The translations under genes and the position numbers were made by a program. A stretch of 64,000 nucleotides of DNA from Aurelia coerulea (taxonomy: Eukaryota > Cnidaria > Scyphozoa > Semaeostomeae > Ulmaridae), in NCBI GenBank assembly GCA_039566865.1, contig CM076957.1, positions 12,967,896-13,031,895 on the forward strand. The letters run 5' to 3'. The notes under the pieces were generated by a model that was not told the DNA's origin, ran no database searches, and saw nothing but the letters and a program-made list of their open reading frames with translations. Each line of letters opens with the position of its first letter. Within the stretch, counting starts at the first letter, position 1. Of this stretch, positions 1-11,655 are shown in pieces.

Positions 1-1
1 C

Positions 2-2270
2 ACAGATAATGTAACCATAAGTGGCAATATTTTGACGCAAATGACAGATAATTTCCCTCAATTTTTAATTGTCAAACATGCTGGCATCACCTATAAGAAT
101 CTGTCATATTTCCAACATGATTTTTCTCACTTTAATGAAGAAAATCTCCTACTTGACCTTTCATATTTAAATGACAAGTGCTTCAGATGTAAATGCAAAG
201 TTCAATAGACTCCTATCCAATCTTGATGAATTGGTCAAAACCCATGCTCCCTTGAGAAAACTTACAAAGAAAGACATAAAGTTCAGGAACGAACCATGGA
301 TAAATGGCAAGATTCAAAAAATGATGCGCATCAGAGATCAGATACTCCAAAAGCTTACAAAGAACAACAACCAAGCTCTTATCGATCTTCACAAAAAGTT
401 TAGAAATCAGGTTTCGGTCTCCTTGAATGAAAGTAAGGCTAGCTACTTCTATAACTACTTTCAAAAGAACAGTAACAACATGAAACAATTATGGTTAGGA
501 ATTAAATCAGTTATTGATGTCAAAAAATCAAGTAATATAGATGTGATAAATAATCTTAAGGACTCAAATGGTAACATTACATCAGATCCCGTGGTCATTG
601 TAAACGTATTCAATAGATTCTTTGTTAACGTTTCTCATGATATCACCAAAAATATACCAAGATCCAACAAGTCCCCAGTGGATTCCATGGGTGACATAGT
701 TGGAAATTCTTTTTTCACTGCCCCGTCAGTTCCCTTTGAAATATCTGATATAATATCTGCCCTAACATCTGGAAAATCTCTTGGTCCAAACAGCATTCCC
801 ATGAAGATTTTAAAATGTCTTTCCCCATTGATCTCCTCTCCACTTTCTCAAATCATAAATGAATCATGTCAATCTGGAATATTCCCTGACAAGATTAAGT
901 TGGCTAAAGTAATCCCACTTTTTAAGAAAGGCTGTCAACTAACAGCATCAAATTATAGACCCATTTCTCTTCTCTCTGTCTTCAGCAAAATTACAGAAAA
1001 GGTCATGTATGAACGTCTCTATAAATTCCTAGAAAAGCTTGAAATCTTATATTAATTACAATTTGGTTTTCGGGCTAGTCATTCCAATAGCCATGCACTG
1101 GTTAGTCTAACAGAAGCAATCAAAAGTTCATTAGACAATAGAAAATTTGGTTGTGGAATATTTATAGATTTGCAAAAGGCTTTCGACACAGTGAATCATG
1201 ATATTCTTTCAATGAAACTAGAACATTATGGAATTAGAGGAACTGCTCAAGATTGGTTTAAATCGTATCTTTCAGACAGGAAACAGTATGTTTCAATAAA
1301 TGGATCTAATTCCAGCTATCTCAATGTTACCGGTGGGGTTCCACAGGGTTCTGTTCTTGGTCCTCTCCTCTTCTTAATTTACATTAATGATTTACCTCTT
1401 GCATCTTCAAAACTAGCCTTTTACTTATTTGCTGATGATACTAACATCTATTATGAAGCTGAAAGTCTTGCTCAATTGCAGAATGTGGTTAACAAGGAAT
1501 TGAAAAAAGTGAAAATGTGGCTTGATGTCAACAAGCTGTCACACAATATTGATAAAACCAATTTTATAATTTTAAGTCTCCTCAACATTCTTCTCCTGAA
1601 ACTGTCAGCATCAAAATTGGAAACCTTCCTGTAAAACAGACTTGTTATGTCAAATTTCTTGGTGTTCTTTTGGACGAAAACCTGTCATGGAAATATCACC
1701 TAACTGAGCTGTCTAAAAAACTTGCTAGGACTTGTGGTATGTTTTTCAAAGTGAGACATTTCCTACCCATCAATGTTTTGATCTGTCTTTATAATTCTTT
1801 ATTTTCACCTTTCCTGCAATATGGAATTTTGGTTTGGGGTCTCACCTACGAGACATATCAATCCAGTATTCTTGTTGCAGAAAAGAGTTGTTAAATCAAT
1901 TTCATTTGCAAATTTTACTTCACCTTCTACACCTATTTTTTCTGACTTAAAGATTTTAAAACTGCATGATCTCTTCCAATTGAAACTGCTTAGTTTTGTA
2001 TATGATTGTGTGAATAGGATCTCTCCTTCTTGTTTTCATTCTTTCTTTGACTTAGTTGAATCCGTTCATCGATATGGTACACGGCAAGTCATCAAAAATG
2101 ATATTTTTCTAACCCAAAAGAATACCCTGCAATATGGTATCAGGTCAGTGCGCTATTGCGGAGCTAAATGCTGGAATGACATTCCTGTGGATATAAAGAA
2201 ATCACCCTCTGCTAATATTTTTCGACGAAAACTCAAAGCCTTCCCCTTTCAAAACCATTACCAAAGTTGA
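2..2270 (+). pseudogene. LINE A1 ORF2 relic: endonuclease end and reverse transcriptase
   Basis: Aligned by eye to LINE A3, the order is endonuclease tail (2-172), linker with the RNEPWINGKIQKMMRIRD block, RT fingers (NYRPISLLSVFSKI, ending about 1050), palm motif A (FIDLQKAFDTVNH, about 1167), [13 protein letters not shown], catalytic FADDTNIYYE (about 1430), and the C-terminal AKCWNDIP block near 2170. Lesions are visible. There is a frame change near 172. An in-frame TAA sits at 1053-1055 where A3 reads a sense codon. Frame changes occur near 1630 and 1850. The catalytic Asp pair is intact, but the protein is broken at least four times. It would have copied its own RNA at nicked target DNA. 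No host function is suggested. Confidence 0.85.
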
Positions 2271-2367
2271 TTGTAAACTTATTGATATAGAAAGCCACCA
2301 TCTGCCCATAGTCTCTTTTATGTCTATAATAATCAAATTTGTATGAGAAATTTTTGAAACTGAAAGT

Positions 2368-2402
2368 GCTCTCTCCTTGATTAGTTTAACTACTGAGAGA
2401 GC
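2368..2402 (+). other. Conserved 3' UTR stem-loop of LINE family A
   Basis: A perfect 8-bp stem (GCTCTCTC at 2368-2375 pairs with GAGAGAGC at 2395-2402) encloses a 19-base loop. The same stem and a near-identical loop core (GATTAGTT) occur in the 3' UTR of LINE A3 at 21586-21618. A 3' hairpin near the tail is a known recognition element for the reverse transcriptase of several LINE clades. That role here is inferred. Confidence 0.6.
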
Positions 2403-2558
2403 TCCTCCTTTAAGTAATTCCCCCCATGCAATTTATCTTGTTTTTTGTTCGGTATTTGTATGTTGTATTAATTATAGGTGTTTTGTTATGATAAATTGTA
2501 TGTGGAGAATTTAAAATATGAAAACTGAACTGAACTGAACTGAATTCCAAACAAGTGT

Positions 2559-3792
2559 TTGGTTATAAAGTGGAACAAGCAGTGTTTGAAGATCAACAAT
2601 GAGATGAATACAAACAAGATCAAGAAAGGGAAGGGAAATATAGTAGCAGCAAGGCAAAGGAGAAAGATAACATCAGATAAAATTGAACAAAGAGAAAAAT
2701 TTCCACTTGCAGCAAAGTTAGTTGTATCTGAGTATAAGAGAAGAACACAACAGGGTATTAAAGTTTCAAAATTATGGTTATGCAAGAAAATGAAGTGCAA
2801 GGTTGAACAGCTATATGGGGCAAACAAAGCTTCATATTTCAAAGCAAGTAGGAGTTGGTTCCAAAGATTAAAAAAAGACACCAAATTGCCTTGCGTAACA
2901 GAACCAACAAGAAAAACATTTCATCACAGGATTGTAGAGAAACCATTCAGATGTTTCATAGAAGTCTTAGGAAATCTCGAAAGACATGCAGACAGCGAAA
3001 TACAAATGCACACATTCATCCAAAATGGGGCCGGTTTCTCCCTGAGAACAGGTATAATGTGGATCAAGTTCCACTACCTTTTGTTGTTAATCAAGGACAG
3101 ACCTATGCTGATAAGGGTTCCAAGCAAGTATGGGTTAGTCAACCTTCAAGTGGCTTGGACAATAGGCAAGCTACTTTGCAGTTGTGCATCAGAGGATCAG
3201 GCAAGCAATCAGTAAAACCAGCCATCGTGTTCAGAGGTAAAGGCAATGTAGCTCTGGATGATAAATCGCAGTATGACAGTAGAATTGATATCTACTTCCA
3301 GCAAAATGCATGGATGGATTGTAAAACAAATAGAGAATGGACAGAGAGAACACTGATGCCAGGAATAGCAGATAAGAAACATGAGAATGTATTATTTGCA
3401 GATAATGTCTCATTTCAAACAGAAAAAGTTTTTCACGAAACTTGCAGAGAGAAATGTAACACAATTTTTTATATGCTTCCAGACTCGCAGACAGATAAGT
3501 CGCAACCAATAGATGCAGTGCAGGCATAGGAAGGTTGTTCAAAAAGAAAATAGAGGATCAAATGGATAAATGGCTTGATGATGAAGACAACATAGAAAAA
3601 TGGCATGACAAGATAAGTGCCAGGCAGAGACGCATACTGATGACAAAATGGGCAGGAGAGGCTTGGGAAGAGCTTCAAAAGTATGAAGATATATTCAAGA
3701 AATCATTTGAGAGAACTGCATGCTTAATGACCATCGATGGCTGTGAAGATCACCTAATTAAACCACAAGGACTTGAAAACTATACTTTCTGA
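2559..3792 (+). pseudogene. pogo-like (DDE_1) transposase, frameshifted
   Basis: Three frames together give one Tc1/mariner-pogo class transposase. The first piece (from 2559) holds a basic helix-turn-helix DNA-binding region ending in SRSWFQRLK. The second (2855-3529) continues with KKRHQIALRNRTNKK and the catalytic core. Asp candidates are NVDQVPLPF (first), LFADNVSFQ (second) and DKSQPIDA (third), the DDD pattern of pogo elements. The third (to 3792) is an acidic tail. The first frameshift falls in the A7 run at 2870-2876. The second is a 5-bp duplication (GTGCA) near 3515. A functional enzyme would cut and paste DNA at TA sites in the nucleus. The copy is dead but only lightly decayed. 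Confidence 0.8.
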
Positions 3793-3904
3793 CCAGAGAT
3801 TTTCGTTTTATTAATAAGGTACCATCTTAAAAGAACATTGAAAGAAGTCAGTCTGTTTTTGGTTCTTATCTTTGGGTGTCTTTTTTGACAAAATCAGTCT
3901 GCAT

Positions 3905-3946
3905 GTTCTTATTTATCTATGTTCTTGTTTGCGGGGTTTTACTGTA
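3905..3946 (+). repeat. 3' terminal inverted repeat and TA target of the pogo-like element
   Basis: The right end reads (as reverse complement) CAGTAAAACCCCGCAAACAA followed by GAACATA, with a TA dinucleotide immediately outside (3945-3946). The same terminus starts at 63963 at the other end of the window, again preceded by TA. This defines the element boundary directly. The matching left end of this copy is not in the window. Confidence 0.75.
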
Positions 3947-4321
3947 TTTTAAGAACAATGAAAAATGTAAGCCCCTTTTACCGGGTGAGTGGGAAGAATG
4001 TTTGCACATTTGAAAGCCGGGATGCTTTTTCAAGTGGACCCTGCAAAGCTACGGGCCCAGACCTTACGACCCAAAACCCTTCGACCATACGAACCGGGAC
4101 CCAAGTGTTACATATTTTGCAGACGAGACTTTTACGTGTCAAAGTTACCTGGCCAGGTAGAATTCGATGTATTCGTACTAAGCAAGGAACGAAGCCAGAA
4201 AATAGAAACCCAGTCTTTCTAACAAACTGTCCCCTCTATGAATAAGAATAGAATCGATAAACATCGATGTTGAGTATCCACACAAAAAACTTTATACTAA
4301 ATGTGGTTACTAACAGTTATA
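3947..4321. other. Unassigned spacer
   Basis: Two overlapping open frames (77 and 108 codons) cross 3919-4245, but I recognise no domain and see no splice signals. No repeat structure was noticed. Function unknown. Confidence 0.4.
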
Positions 4322-4323
4322 TA

Positions 4324-4470
4324 CCGGGTGTCCCAAAAAAGGTGACAAATTTGATTGGGGCTAGCGATAAGAATTTAAGTCGAATCGATCCCTGATAAGT
4401 TTTGAAGTAATAATAATAATATATCAATATTATTATACAGGTTTACTTGGTCAACTCAGAACAGCTGCTA
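4324..4470 (+). repeat. Foldback MITE arm, CCGGGTGTCCC family (subfamily with TTTGATTGG)
   Basis: The sequence starts CCGGGTGTCCCAAAAAA directly after a TA (4322-4323). It is a diverged version of the arm at 32641-32752 and its inverted partner at 47985-48052. The arm seems to be cut by LINE B and to resume near 6490. Confidence 0.55.
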
Positions 4471-4559
4471 TAGATCAAGAACCTGTGTCTAACGAAAAGT
4501 AGTAAAAACTATTATTTACAATATAATGTTTCTTCAAAGTTAAAAATTAAAATCAATGT

Positions 4560-6480
4560 CATTGCACCCGTTCCTGAATCTCACAATCGAGTTTTCATTT
4601 TTTAGTTCAGGTGGCAATCTGTTCTATATCTGTACACCTTGATAACTAAATGTTTTTCGGGCGGTTTCTGTTCTTATACGAGGCACCACGAGATTTGACT
4701 TATTACCTCGAGTGTCCTTTTGGTGATCCAATTTTTTAAAATGATTCTTTAATGTCAGCACAACATTTATTTCTTGCATGATTTATCGATGGAAAGTTAA
4801 TTTTTGTCCATTTATGATCCTCATTGCACGATCTTGAAGTTTTTCAAGCTTTGATTTGTGTAAGTCTGAAATTCCAATGCTTATGTTGCTGCAGTATAGG
4901 AATATGGGCAAGATCATTACTTTATATATAGTTTCAGTGGTTGTAGGGCTCACATTCATGCGCACTCTCGCAAGCAACTTGATTCTTGAAGATACTTTTT
5001 TGTACATTTTTTCAAATTGGCTCAATAGATTTAGGTTTTTATCAAGTGTTATCCCAAGGTGTTCGTATCTATCTGATTCGACAATCTTTTGACCGGTCAT
5101 ATTAATCTTTATTGTATCGGTTTTTGTTAATTTCTGATGGCTTCCGAAGAGCACAAATTCTGCTTTCGACTTTTTAAGGTTTACCACGAGGTTATTTTTA
5201 GCAAAGAAGCTCCAAAGGTTTTTGATATCATCATTCAGCTTCTCGGCAATATCGTTACTGTTCTTGTCCGATGTGAATATTAGAGTGTCATCTGCATATA
5301 GGATTATACTGCTCTTATTCAACTGCAGATCAATGTCATTGATCAATAAGCTAAATAATAGTGGGCCTAAAGTTGACCCCTGTGGGACCCCACATGTAAC
5401 AGATTCCTCCTCAGACTTTATACCATCAAATACAACAAAGTGCTTTCGATTAAAGAGGTACCTTTCAAACCAATTTAGTTCTCTTTCGATTATGCCGTAT
5501 GCCGGTAGCTTTGAAAGTAGTCGGGCGTGATCGACCGTATCAAACGCTTTTCTCAAGTCTACAAACACGGCTCCAGTCAGAAGTCCTTTATCCATGCACA
5601 TTCTTATTTGATCAGTAAAGTAAGTAACAGCGTGTTCAGTTGATGAACCTCGCCTAAATCCAAATTGATTATCTGACAAAGATGGTTTTTGCAAAGATAC
5701 TCATATACCTGTCTCTATACAACGCGCTGTGCAACTTTAGAAAGCACGGGGAGGACTGAGATTGGCCGGTAATTGTCCATTGCAGATCTCTCTTCCGATT
5801 TGTGGACGGGCAAAATTTTGCACACTTTTCAGCAGTTGGGAGACAGAATTTTGTAGAGAACAGTTTATCAAGACGGACATAGGTTCACATAATACGCCAG
5901 CACCATCGATGATGAGAGAGGTGGGAATTTCGTCATAACCTGAGCTCTTTTTCTTCTTTAATGTCTTCAGATTTTCATACATATCTTTTGCAGACGTTTC
6001 CTTAAATTTGAAATGGCAGTTTTTTGGGTTCACTTTTTCTTTCATGCTGGAATTTTCGTGATTTTTCCAAACTGGATTTGAAATGGAAGGGAGAGCAGCT
6101 GGTATTCTTTATCCAATTTCTGCAAAAAAAACTTGCAGAAACCATTGGCTATATTTTTCTTGTCCGGTGTTAAACTACCATCGACCCTTATAAGTTTGGC
6201 TGGAACTTCCTTTTGCTGCTTAACTGGGTAACACCTTTTGATTTGATTCCAAAACTGCTTTGGGCGTGAGATATTTTCTCTAAATATCGATCTCGTGTAC
6301 GTCGATTTGCTGTAACAAATTTTTCTGGTTACGTCATTTCTTAGTCGCCTATCAGTAGACCAGTCAACCTCTTTTCCAGTTTTATGAGCCTTTCTTAAAT
6401 GATAGTCCCTTTCAATCATTGCCGTTTTAATCTCCGGTGTGAGCCATGGGCATTCCCGACCCCGAACAGTTTTTTCAGTA
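4560..6480 (-). mobile_element. LINE B: 5'-truncated non-LTR retrotransposon
   Basis: This is a distinct LINE on the minus strand. Coding homology runs from a CPWLTPEIKTA block (near 6440) through the RT to a C-terminal TARKTFSYQGVQIYNRLPPEL block (near 4620). No endonuclease is present, as expected of a 5'-truncated copy. It interrupts a foldback repeat whose parts lie at 4324-4470 and about 6490-6610. I could not define a target site duplication or a clear 3' tail. Confidence 0.75.
4590..6450 (-). pseudogene. LINE B reverse transcriptase relic
   Basis: Pieces on the minus strand are 6042-6419 (linker, KRCYPVKQQKEVPAKLI), 5737-6045 (fingers entry, KKKKSSGYDEIPTSLI) and 4783-5694. The last carries NQFGFRRGSSTEHAV, motif A FVDLRKAFDTVDH, CGVPQGSTLGPLLF and catalytic ILYADDTLIF. 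Frame breaks separate the pieces near 6040 and near 5700-5740. After the stop at 4783 the C-terminal block continues out of frame to about 4600. The YADD active site is intact. The remains cannot encode a whole enzyme. The palm sequence is clearly different from families A, C and D, so this is a separate lineage. Confidence 0.8.
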
Positions 6481-6485
6481 TAGTA

Positions 6486-6612
6486 CTCTTAGATAGTTAA
6501 CTTGAAGATTAATTCCTTTTCTGTTGATATTGGTGCATCAAGAGTTGGAATAGTAATCTTGAAAGTCCAAATTTGCGTCCAACTCCGAACCAGAGCTGTT
6601 GGGGTTTGGCCT
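6486..6612 (+). repeat. Internal segment of the CCGGGTGTCCC foldback
   Basis: The TAGTTAACTTGAA start and the AATCTTGAAAGTCCAAATTT and ACCAGAGCTGTTGG blocks match 36466-36585, where the same order is kept. It is probably the continuation of the arm at 4324, separated by the LINE B insertion. Confidence 0.5.
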
Positions 6613-6864
6613 AAGCTGTTAACTCGTAGTGCTGTGGAATCTCCTTAATCATAGCCAAGTATAAACAAGAAACCTCGTGCTTAGGAACATATTTCAGTGG
6701 AAATTTGGCTCTGAACTTTACAATGAGATTCACGAATTTAGCCCCTAAGAGACCCCTTTCTTGATTCGACAAAAACTTTTAGTTACACCTGCCTGATAAA
6801 AGTTATTCATCAGCGAAATATGTCCCGTAGGCTTTAACACATACAGCAAACGGTGCAAATAGAC

Positions 6865-7292
6865 CCGCAAATAAGAATCCCCTTGTATAAGAAACAGGCC
6901 TCATTTTCTTCAAAAAGGGCCCCTTTAATAAGAAACAATCTCAGGTCTGAAATTTAAATGTTTCTTATTTACAGATTTGTCATAGTTTGTTCCTGAATGC
7001 CAAAAATATGCCCATAAATGAATGTAGTATAATGTGGCATTACTGTAATATAATGTAGCATTCTCAAAACAGACTAAACATTCTCAAGATTCACACAGCA
7101 AGAGGTAACAAGGTAAACATTTATCATGTAAAGCAGTAATATTCAATACGCATGCATACACGATACTGTCATATACCTTCACTTTACTTGATTCCCTATC
7201 TTTAAGAAACTTTGACCCTGATCATGAAAGGTCTCTTTAAATAAGAAACTTTCTGAGGCCTCAATGTAAAAAGTGGTTTCTTATATGCGGGT
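6865..7292. repeat. TAAGAAAC-rich MITE with ACCCGC ends
   Basis: The left end ACCCGCAAATAAGAA pairs with the right end TTCTTATATGCGGGT. The 428-bp interior repeats TAAGAAAC and GAGGCCTCA motifs in inverted arrangement. Related TAAGAAAC repeats recur at 14.1, 44.2-45.0, 58.8, 60.3 and 62.0-62.6 kb. No coding potential. Transposon class unknown. Confidence 0.5.
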
Positions 7293-7299
7293 ACCCGCT

Positions 7300-8440
7300 G
7301 TAGTAGACTATCTTGCAATCTTTATTGCTTGAATGAAATTTCTTTTGCATCATCTCTCACAAAACTTTTTCGAAACAAGCAATTGTGTATGCCCAAGGGA
7401 ACATAAGGTTTCAGCGTTACTGAGCTATGATTGAGGGACTTGAAGACAAATTTGAGAACATCCTGATGAATCATATCTTTCAGTTTGAAAATGTTCAGTG
7501 AAGCAACAATTGGCGTAGAAGGAGATGCATTGAATTGAAAGGAGATAGATCTCAATACTTTTTTCAGACTAAGAAGAGAGGTTCCAGATAGGTGTCATAG
7601 GAAAGACCCCAGGTTGTTGAGCCATAGTACAGAAATTAAGAGAAAATAGAATAATAAAGATTTTTCAAAATATCAAGGGGAAGAAGATGTCTGATTTTAA
7701 AGAAGATACCAGATGTTCTTGAGAGTTTCTTAGTTAGTTCAGAAATGTGATATTTCCAGGATAGATTTTCATCCATCAAAAGGCCTAAAAAATTGATATA
7801 CTCAGATTTTGAGACAGGCTTATGATAAAATTTGTTTTTCAAGTTTCAGCGCTAGTTTGTTTATTTCAAGTCAAGATTTTATTTTCAAGAGCTCTCTGTT
7901 AAGTTTATAGCTGAGTTTGTTAATGTTATCAGATTCATAATAAATATTTGTATCATATGCAAATAGGAAAAAAGACAGGATTTTAGATATAGATTAAGAA
8001 AAGTAAGGGTCTAAGTACAGAGCCTTGAGGAACACCACAAGCTACTTCTCCTAGATTAGAGGAATACCCATTTACTGAGACAAACTGCTGTCTATCAGTC
8101 AGATAAGACTCAAACCACTTTCATGCAATACCTCTTACACCATAGTGATTCAGTTTTTGTAGTATCAAAAACTTTCTGCAAGTCTATAAAGATTCCACAT
8201 CCAATTTTATTGGAGTCAAGTGTACATTTTATTCTCAGTCAAAACTATTCAATGCGTGGTCAGTAGAGTTGCCACTACGGAAACCAAATTGCATCTCAAA
8301 GAGAATCTCATGGAGTTCTAAGAAGCTATATAGTCGCTGATGCATAAGTTTTTCAAAGATTTTACTGAAAACTGATAATAAAGAGATGGAACGTTGATAG
8401 ACCAGTTCGGTAATAAACAAATTCTGTAATTACTACAAGT
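7300..8440 (-). pseudogene. LINE A2: truncated, heavily broken RT relic
   Basis: This is a third family-A copy, closest to LINE A3. Readable blocks from 5' to 3' on the minus strand are RSISLLSVFSKIFEKLMHQR and MQFGFRSGNSTDHAL (8235-8420), CGVPQGSVL near 8010, the active-site region at about 7950, MDENLSWKYHISELTKKL (7636-7842) and the C-terminal SPSTPIVASLNIFKL block (7322-7555). The catalytic motif reads FAYDTN where A1 and A3 have FADDTN, so the first catalytic Asp is lost. Many stops and frame changes are present, and both endonuclease and 3' UTR are missing. It abuts the MITE that ends at 7292. Confidence 0.75.
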
Positions 8441-8887
8441 TCATGTTACTCTATTTGTTATATTTATGCAACATTTCCACTTCCCTTGGACTTCGAATTC
8501 GCATCCAAATCCACACTCTAAAGATGTTGGGACGATGGGTTACCATTAAATCACCCAATGAAATTACGTGAATCTATTCATAATGCTTGTAAAGAATAAT
8601 CGATCGTAGTTTGCCTGTTTGCACTGTCGCTGCATTGTTGTGATTTACATCTTTCGTAGGGACTTTTCCTAGCATGTCAAATTCGGATGCAATTGCAGAT
8701 CGATGAGCAATAGATTCGGATGCAAAATCCTAAATCCAAAGGAACTGAAGATGGGCCAACATATCAGAACTTCAGATATTGTCGTTGTTCCCGACCATCT
8801 CTTCCATTGCTAGCGCTGACATCAATCAGCAGCTCTGCTATCCTTTCATGAACTTAGGGGCAGCCTAAAGTTTAGATGGGCTTATTA
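8441..8887. other. Spacer with a weak inverted repeat
   Basis: Imperfect arms of about 40 bp at roughly 8465-8505 and 8713-8755 (core TTCGGATGCA and its reverse complement) suggest another decayed foldback. No coding evidence. Confidence 0.3.
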
Positions 8888-8889
8888 TA

Positions 8890-9679
8890 CCGGGTGTCTC
8901 AAAAAAAAGTACCCCCTTTTGACTGAGCAAGGCAACGAAACGATAATATTTCGGGACTTTTTGAATTCATGGCTACATTTGTTTGTCTCCAATTTAAATG
9001 CACATACCTTGCATTTCGAAATCGACCACCAAACACCGGAGATATAAGTTCACAAGGTCAAAATTTGGAGTGCACCTGAAACCAGAGGCTTTGAGAAATG
9101 GCCTAGCCATAATTTGACAACAAGCAGGCATTTCGCAAACGAATTTTCGACTTTGACCTTTACTTTTTATTTTTGAAAAGATTTATACCTTGAATTACTT
9201 CAATTGTTCTTGCAGTGACTTTTTTTTGAGGAAACGGTCCTTGCATTGCATTCGATCCCAAGTGTTTTGTATTAAAGAAGAGAAAAAGGAGCACATGCAC
9301 GCTTATTTGGAGATGTGGCACGATTTTATCACTCTCACCACATTTTTACAATATTTGCTTAATCAGCCTCATGTCCATGCCACTTTTATTCTTTTCAAAA
9401 GCAAAACACGGAAACTTAAAGTCTACAGGTACTCTGGAAAATTTCCATGATACAAATCATGACTAGGCCCTTTTTCAAAACCTCTGGTTTTGGGTGCACT
9501 GTAAATTTTGACTTTGCGAACCTGTATCTCCGGTGTTTGGTGGACGATTTCTAAATGCAAGGTACGTGCATCTAAGTTGAACATTGATAAATTTAGCTGT
9601 GAAGTCGGGGAGCAATGATATCTTATTGCTTGGTTCCTATTTCCAGTCAAAAGGGGGTACTTTTTTATGAGACACCCGG
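8890..9679. mobile_element. 790-bp foldback MITE, CCGGGTGTCTC ends, TA target
   Basis: TIRs extend from the ends inward: CCGGGTGTCTCAAAAAAAAG then TACCCCCTTTTGACTG on the left, and the near-exact reverse complement on the right. TA dinucleotides flank it (8888-8889 and 9680-9681). The arms continue as a long foldback (for example the CCAGAGG blocks near 9085 and 9480). There is no transposase. The TA target suggests Tc1/mariner-type mobilisation, which is inferred. Confidence 0.75.
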
Positions 9680-9853
9680 TAGATATTGCCCAAATATAAT
9701 GGCTTCGTTGCTTTAATAGTGCTTGAATGGCGCCTGAGATGAAACAGATGAAATAACTTCTGCCTGAGTAGAGGGGCTGCAGCACACCCCAGCCCTCCGA
9801 CTCCTTTGCCAATGTATCTGTTCTGGATACACCTCCTCTATCAAATTTTGTCA

Positions 9854-10170
9854 TTATATCTGGCAATCAGCCTGATTGGCCTGGATCATCCAGCGATCAG
9901 GATTTAATGCCTTTCGCCACATTTTGCAACAAAGTTTGCTGTCTGGTATGGTGGAAAGAGAGACGGGGTCAATGCCATTTTCATTTTCTTTCAATCTTTT
10001 TTTAATGATACTGTTGCTTTCTTGCAAAACTTGTACCTGAAAGAAATCCAATCCATCCAGCTCTGGTCAGATATTATATCTTGACTGTTCCCTAAACAGC
10101 GAACAAGAAATTTACCTTTGATATGCTTCCATCAAAATTGCTTTCCCTCAACAAGAATACCGTAAAAGCT
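9854..10170 (-). CDS. Candidate host gene, last two exons, unknown product
   Basis: Two minus-strand exons fit together. The first is 10170-10116, preceded by TTCTTTGCCAG and followed by GTAAAT. The second is 10036-9854, preceded by TTTCTTTCAG and ending in TAA. The intron is phase 0 and the joined frame stays open. It reads AFTVFLLRESN and then a charged helix-like stretch KKRLKENENGIDPVSLSTI followed by CCKMWRKALNPDRWMIQ. I recognise no domain. The support is splice signals plus frame continuity only. It could also be a decayed copy of something else. Upstream exons would lie to the right and were not found. Confidence 0.35.
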
Positions 10171-11655
10171 CTGGCAAAGAATACCCGGGAGTCTTATTTA
10201 ATTTTGTAGACCCTAGAGGGGCTCATTAGAGAAAGAGTTATGCACTTTGACTGACAAGGCTATGAATGATAGCTTTTTAGTTCCTTTACGCTATATTTTG
10301 CGGAGTCAACAGACAATTTTATGAGTCAAATGCTTTATTCATTTTTGAGGAAAGCTTTTGTGGCATTTGCTTTCTCGTGATCATTTTCAATTTCTTCTAC
10401 GTCAATCGATGTTCCATGCTTTGCCTGTACGCATGACTTATCCCATGCCATAAAAGTGAGCGTCCAAGGAGTTAATGACTGGTTTCAAGCCATGCATGTT
10501 TCATCAGCCTTAACATTCTTCCTTTACTTCCACTATTTCTAAAGATTTGTTGAAATCAGCAGGGATACGAATATCGGGAGGTTTCGCACGAAAAACTCAT
10601 CTTTGTCGCAAGAAAGAACCCTTTTTGGAATCCCTACTGTTCTCTAAATGTGTCTGGTGTTCTAAAAATGCCGCTGATGTTAGCAGCCATGTGATTCTCC
10701 GCGCTCTTGAGACTAGTAAACGATGCTTTCAACCTCTAATGAAGTCCAGGCTGCGTTAAAGATTTGTCTCTTTCCAGTTTCACTCCTCCTGTTTTTCAAC
10801 CAAAATGGCACGTTCATCAATAGTGTTGGGGTAAAAAGCAAAATCTTCCTAGCCGAAGAGCTGATGCTGCATTTCATCGAAACTCAGATTCCACACCCAA
10901 GACTAACCGAAAATTAATAAGATAACGTGTTTTTAATGCAATTGCAATCGACTTCTTTGGTTGCTCCCATTTAGGACAGCAATGCCCCGGATGAAGATGA
11001 CTTCAAACCTAAATAGCGTAATGAACCAGCTTTTTAGTATGAAAATCATGGTAAGATTTGAACTTTATTTAGAATGACAAACATTAAAGGTTACCTAAAG
11101 ACTTTGACCCCTATTTGGGGACAATTGCCCCTATATTTCGAAAACAGTTCCTCTTCCATCAAAATAATATCGAAATTCGGATTCTACAGCCCAGAATTGA
11201 TATGGTGAGGTACTTTTGGTGAATTTTGAATTATCTTGCTTTGTTGCCCCCATTTGGAGGCAGGGCTACCCCAAAATGATCTGAAACCTCAAAAACACCT
11301 TTTATAAGCTCATGAGACCATTATCTATGTTCTACAGCTAAGAATAAACTTTTAAAGGGGTATATCGAAAGTCTTAACAATAACACATGTTCTTTCAATT
11401 TTAGGGGCATATCTCGACCCCATATCTCAAAAACGGCCCCAAAATGAAATTACCTTTCTTATGCGGTGATCCACCATCGTTTCAACTTGGAAGGCGGTGA
11501 TCGAATTTGATAGTAACGATCAAATAAAAATGTTTGCAGATTGTTTACTCCCATTTTCTGGTTACAAGACAGCAGCCGCAGAAATGGTAAAACCTTTTTC
11601 AAATTTTAGACACAAAATAGCGTGGCAGGATGGATATAAGTTTGAAAATTTTAAG
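10171..11655. other. Non-coding spacer, nothing recognised
   Basis: Short open frames at 10547-10917 lack motifs or splice context. I see no repeat arms here. A few GGGGCAATTGCCCC-like patches near 11110-11280 look like simple sequence drift. Confidence 0.35.

Larger units (their letters stand above)
1..2545 (+). mobile_element. LINE A1: 3' portion of a decayed CR1/Rex-like non-LTR retrotransposon
   Basis: The window opens inside a non-LTR retrotransposon. Bases 2-172 encode the end of an APE-type endonuclease (SGNI, then a TDNFPQF stretch matching SDHFPQF in LINE A3). The linker and reverse transcriptase follow, then a 3' UTR with a perfect stem-loop and a short tandem tail of TGAAC units near 2523-2545. 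A pentamer or hexamer tail instead of poly(A) is typical of CR1-like elements. The 5' end lies outside the window. The copy is dead (frameshifts and stops, described in the coding entry). It closely resembles LINE A2 and A3 further right and runs directly into the pogo-like transposon, so it probably inserted into or beside it. Confidence 0.85.

Noticed and set aside
9423..9866. 147-codon minus-strand frame
   Set aside because: It runs through the right arm of the 790-bp MITE and has no recognised domain.
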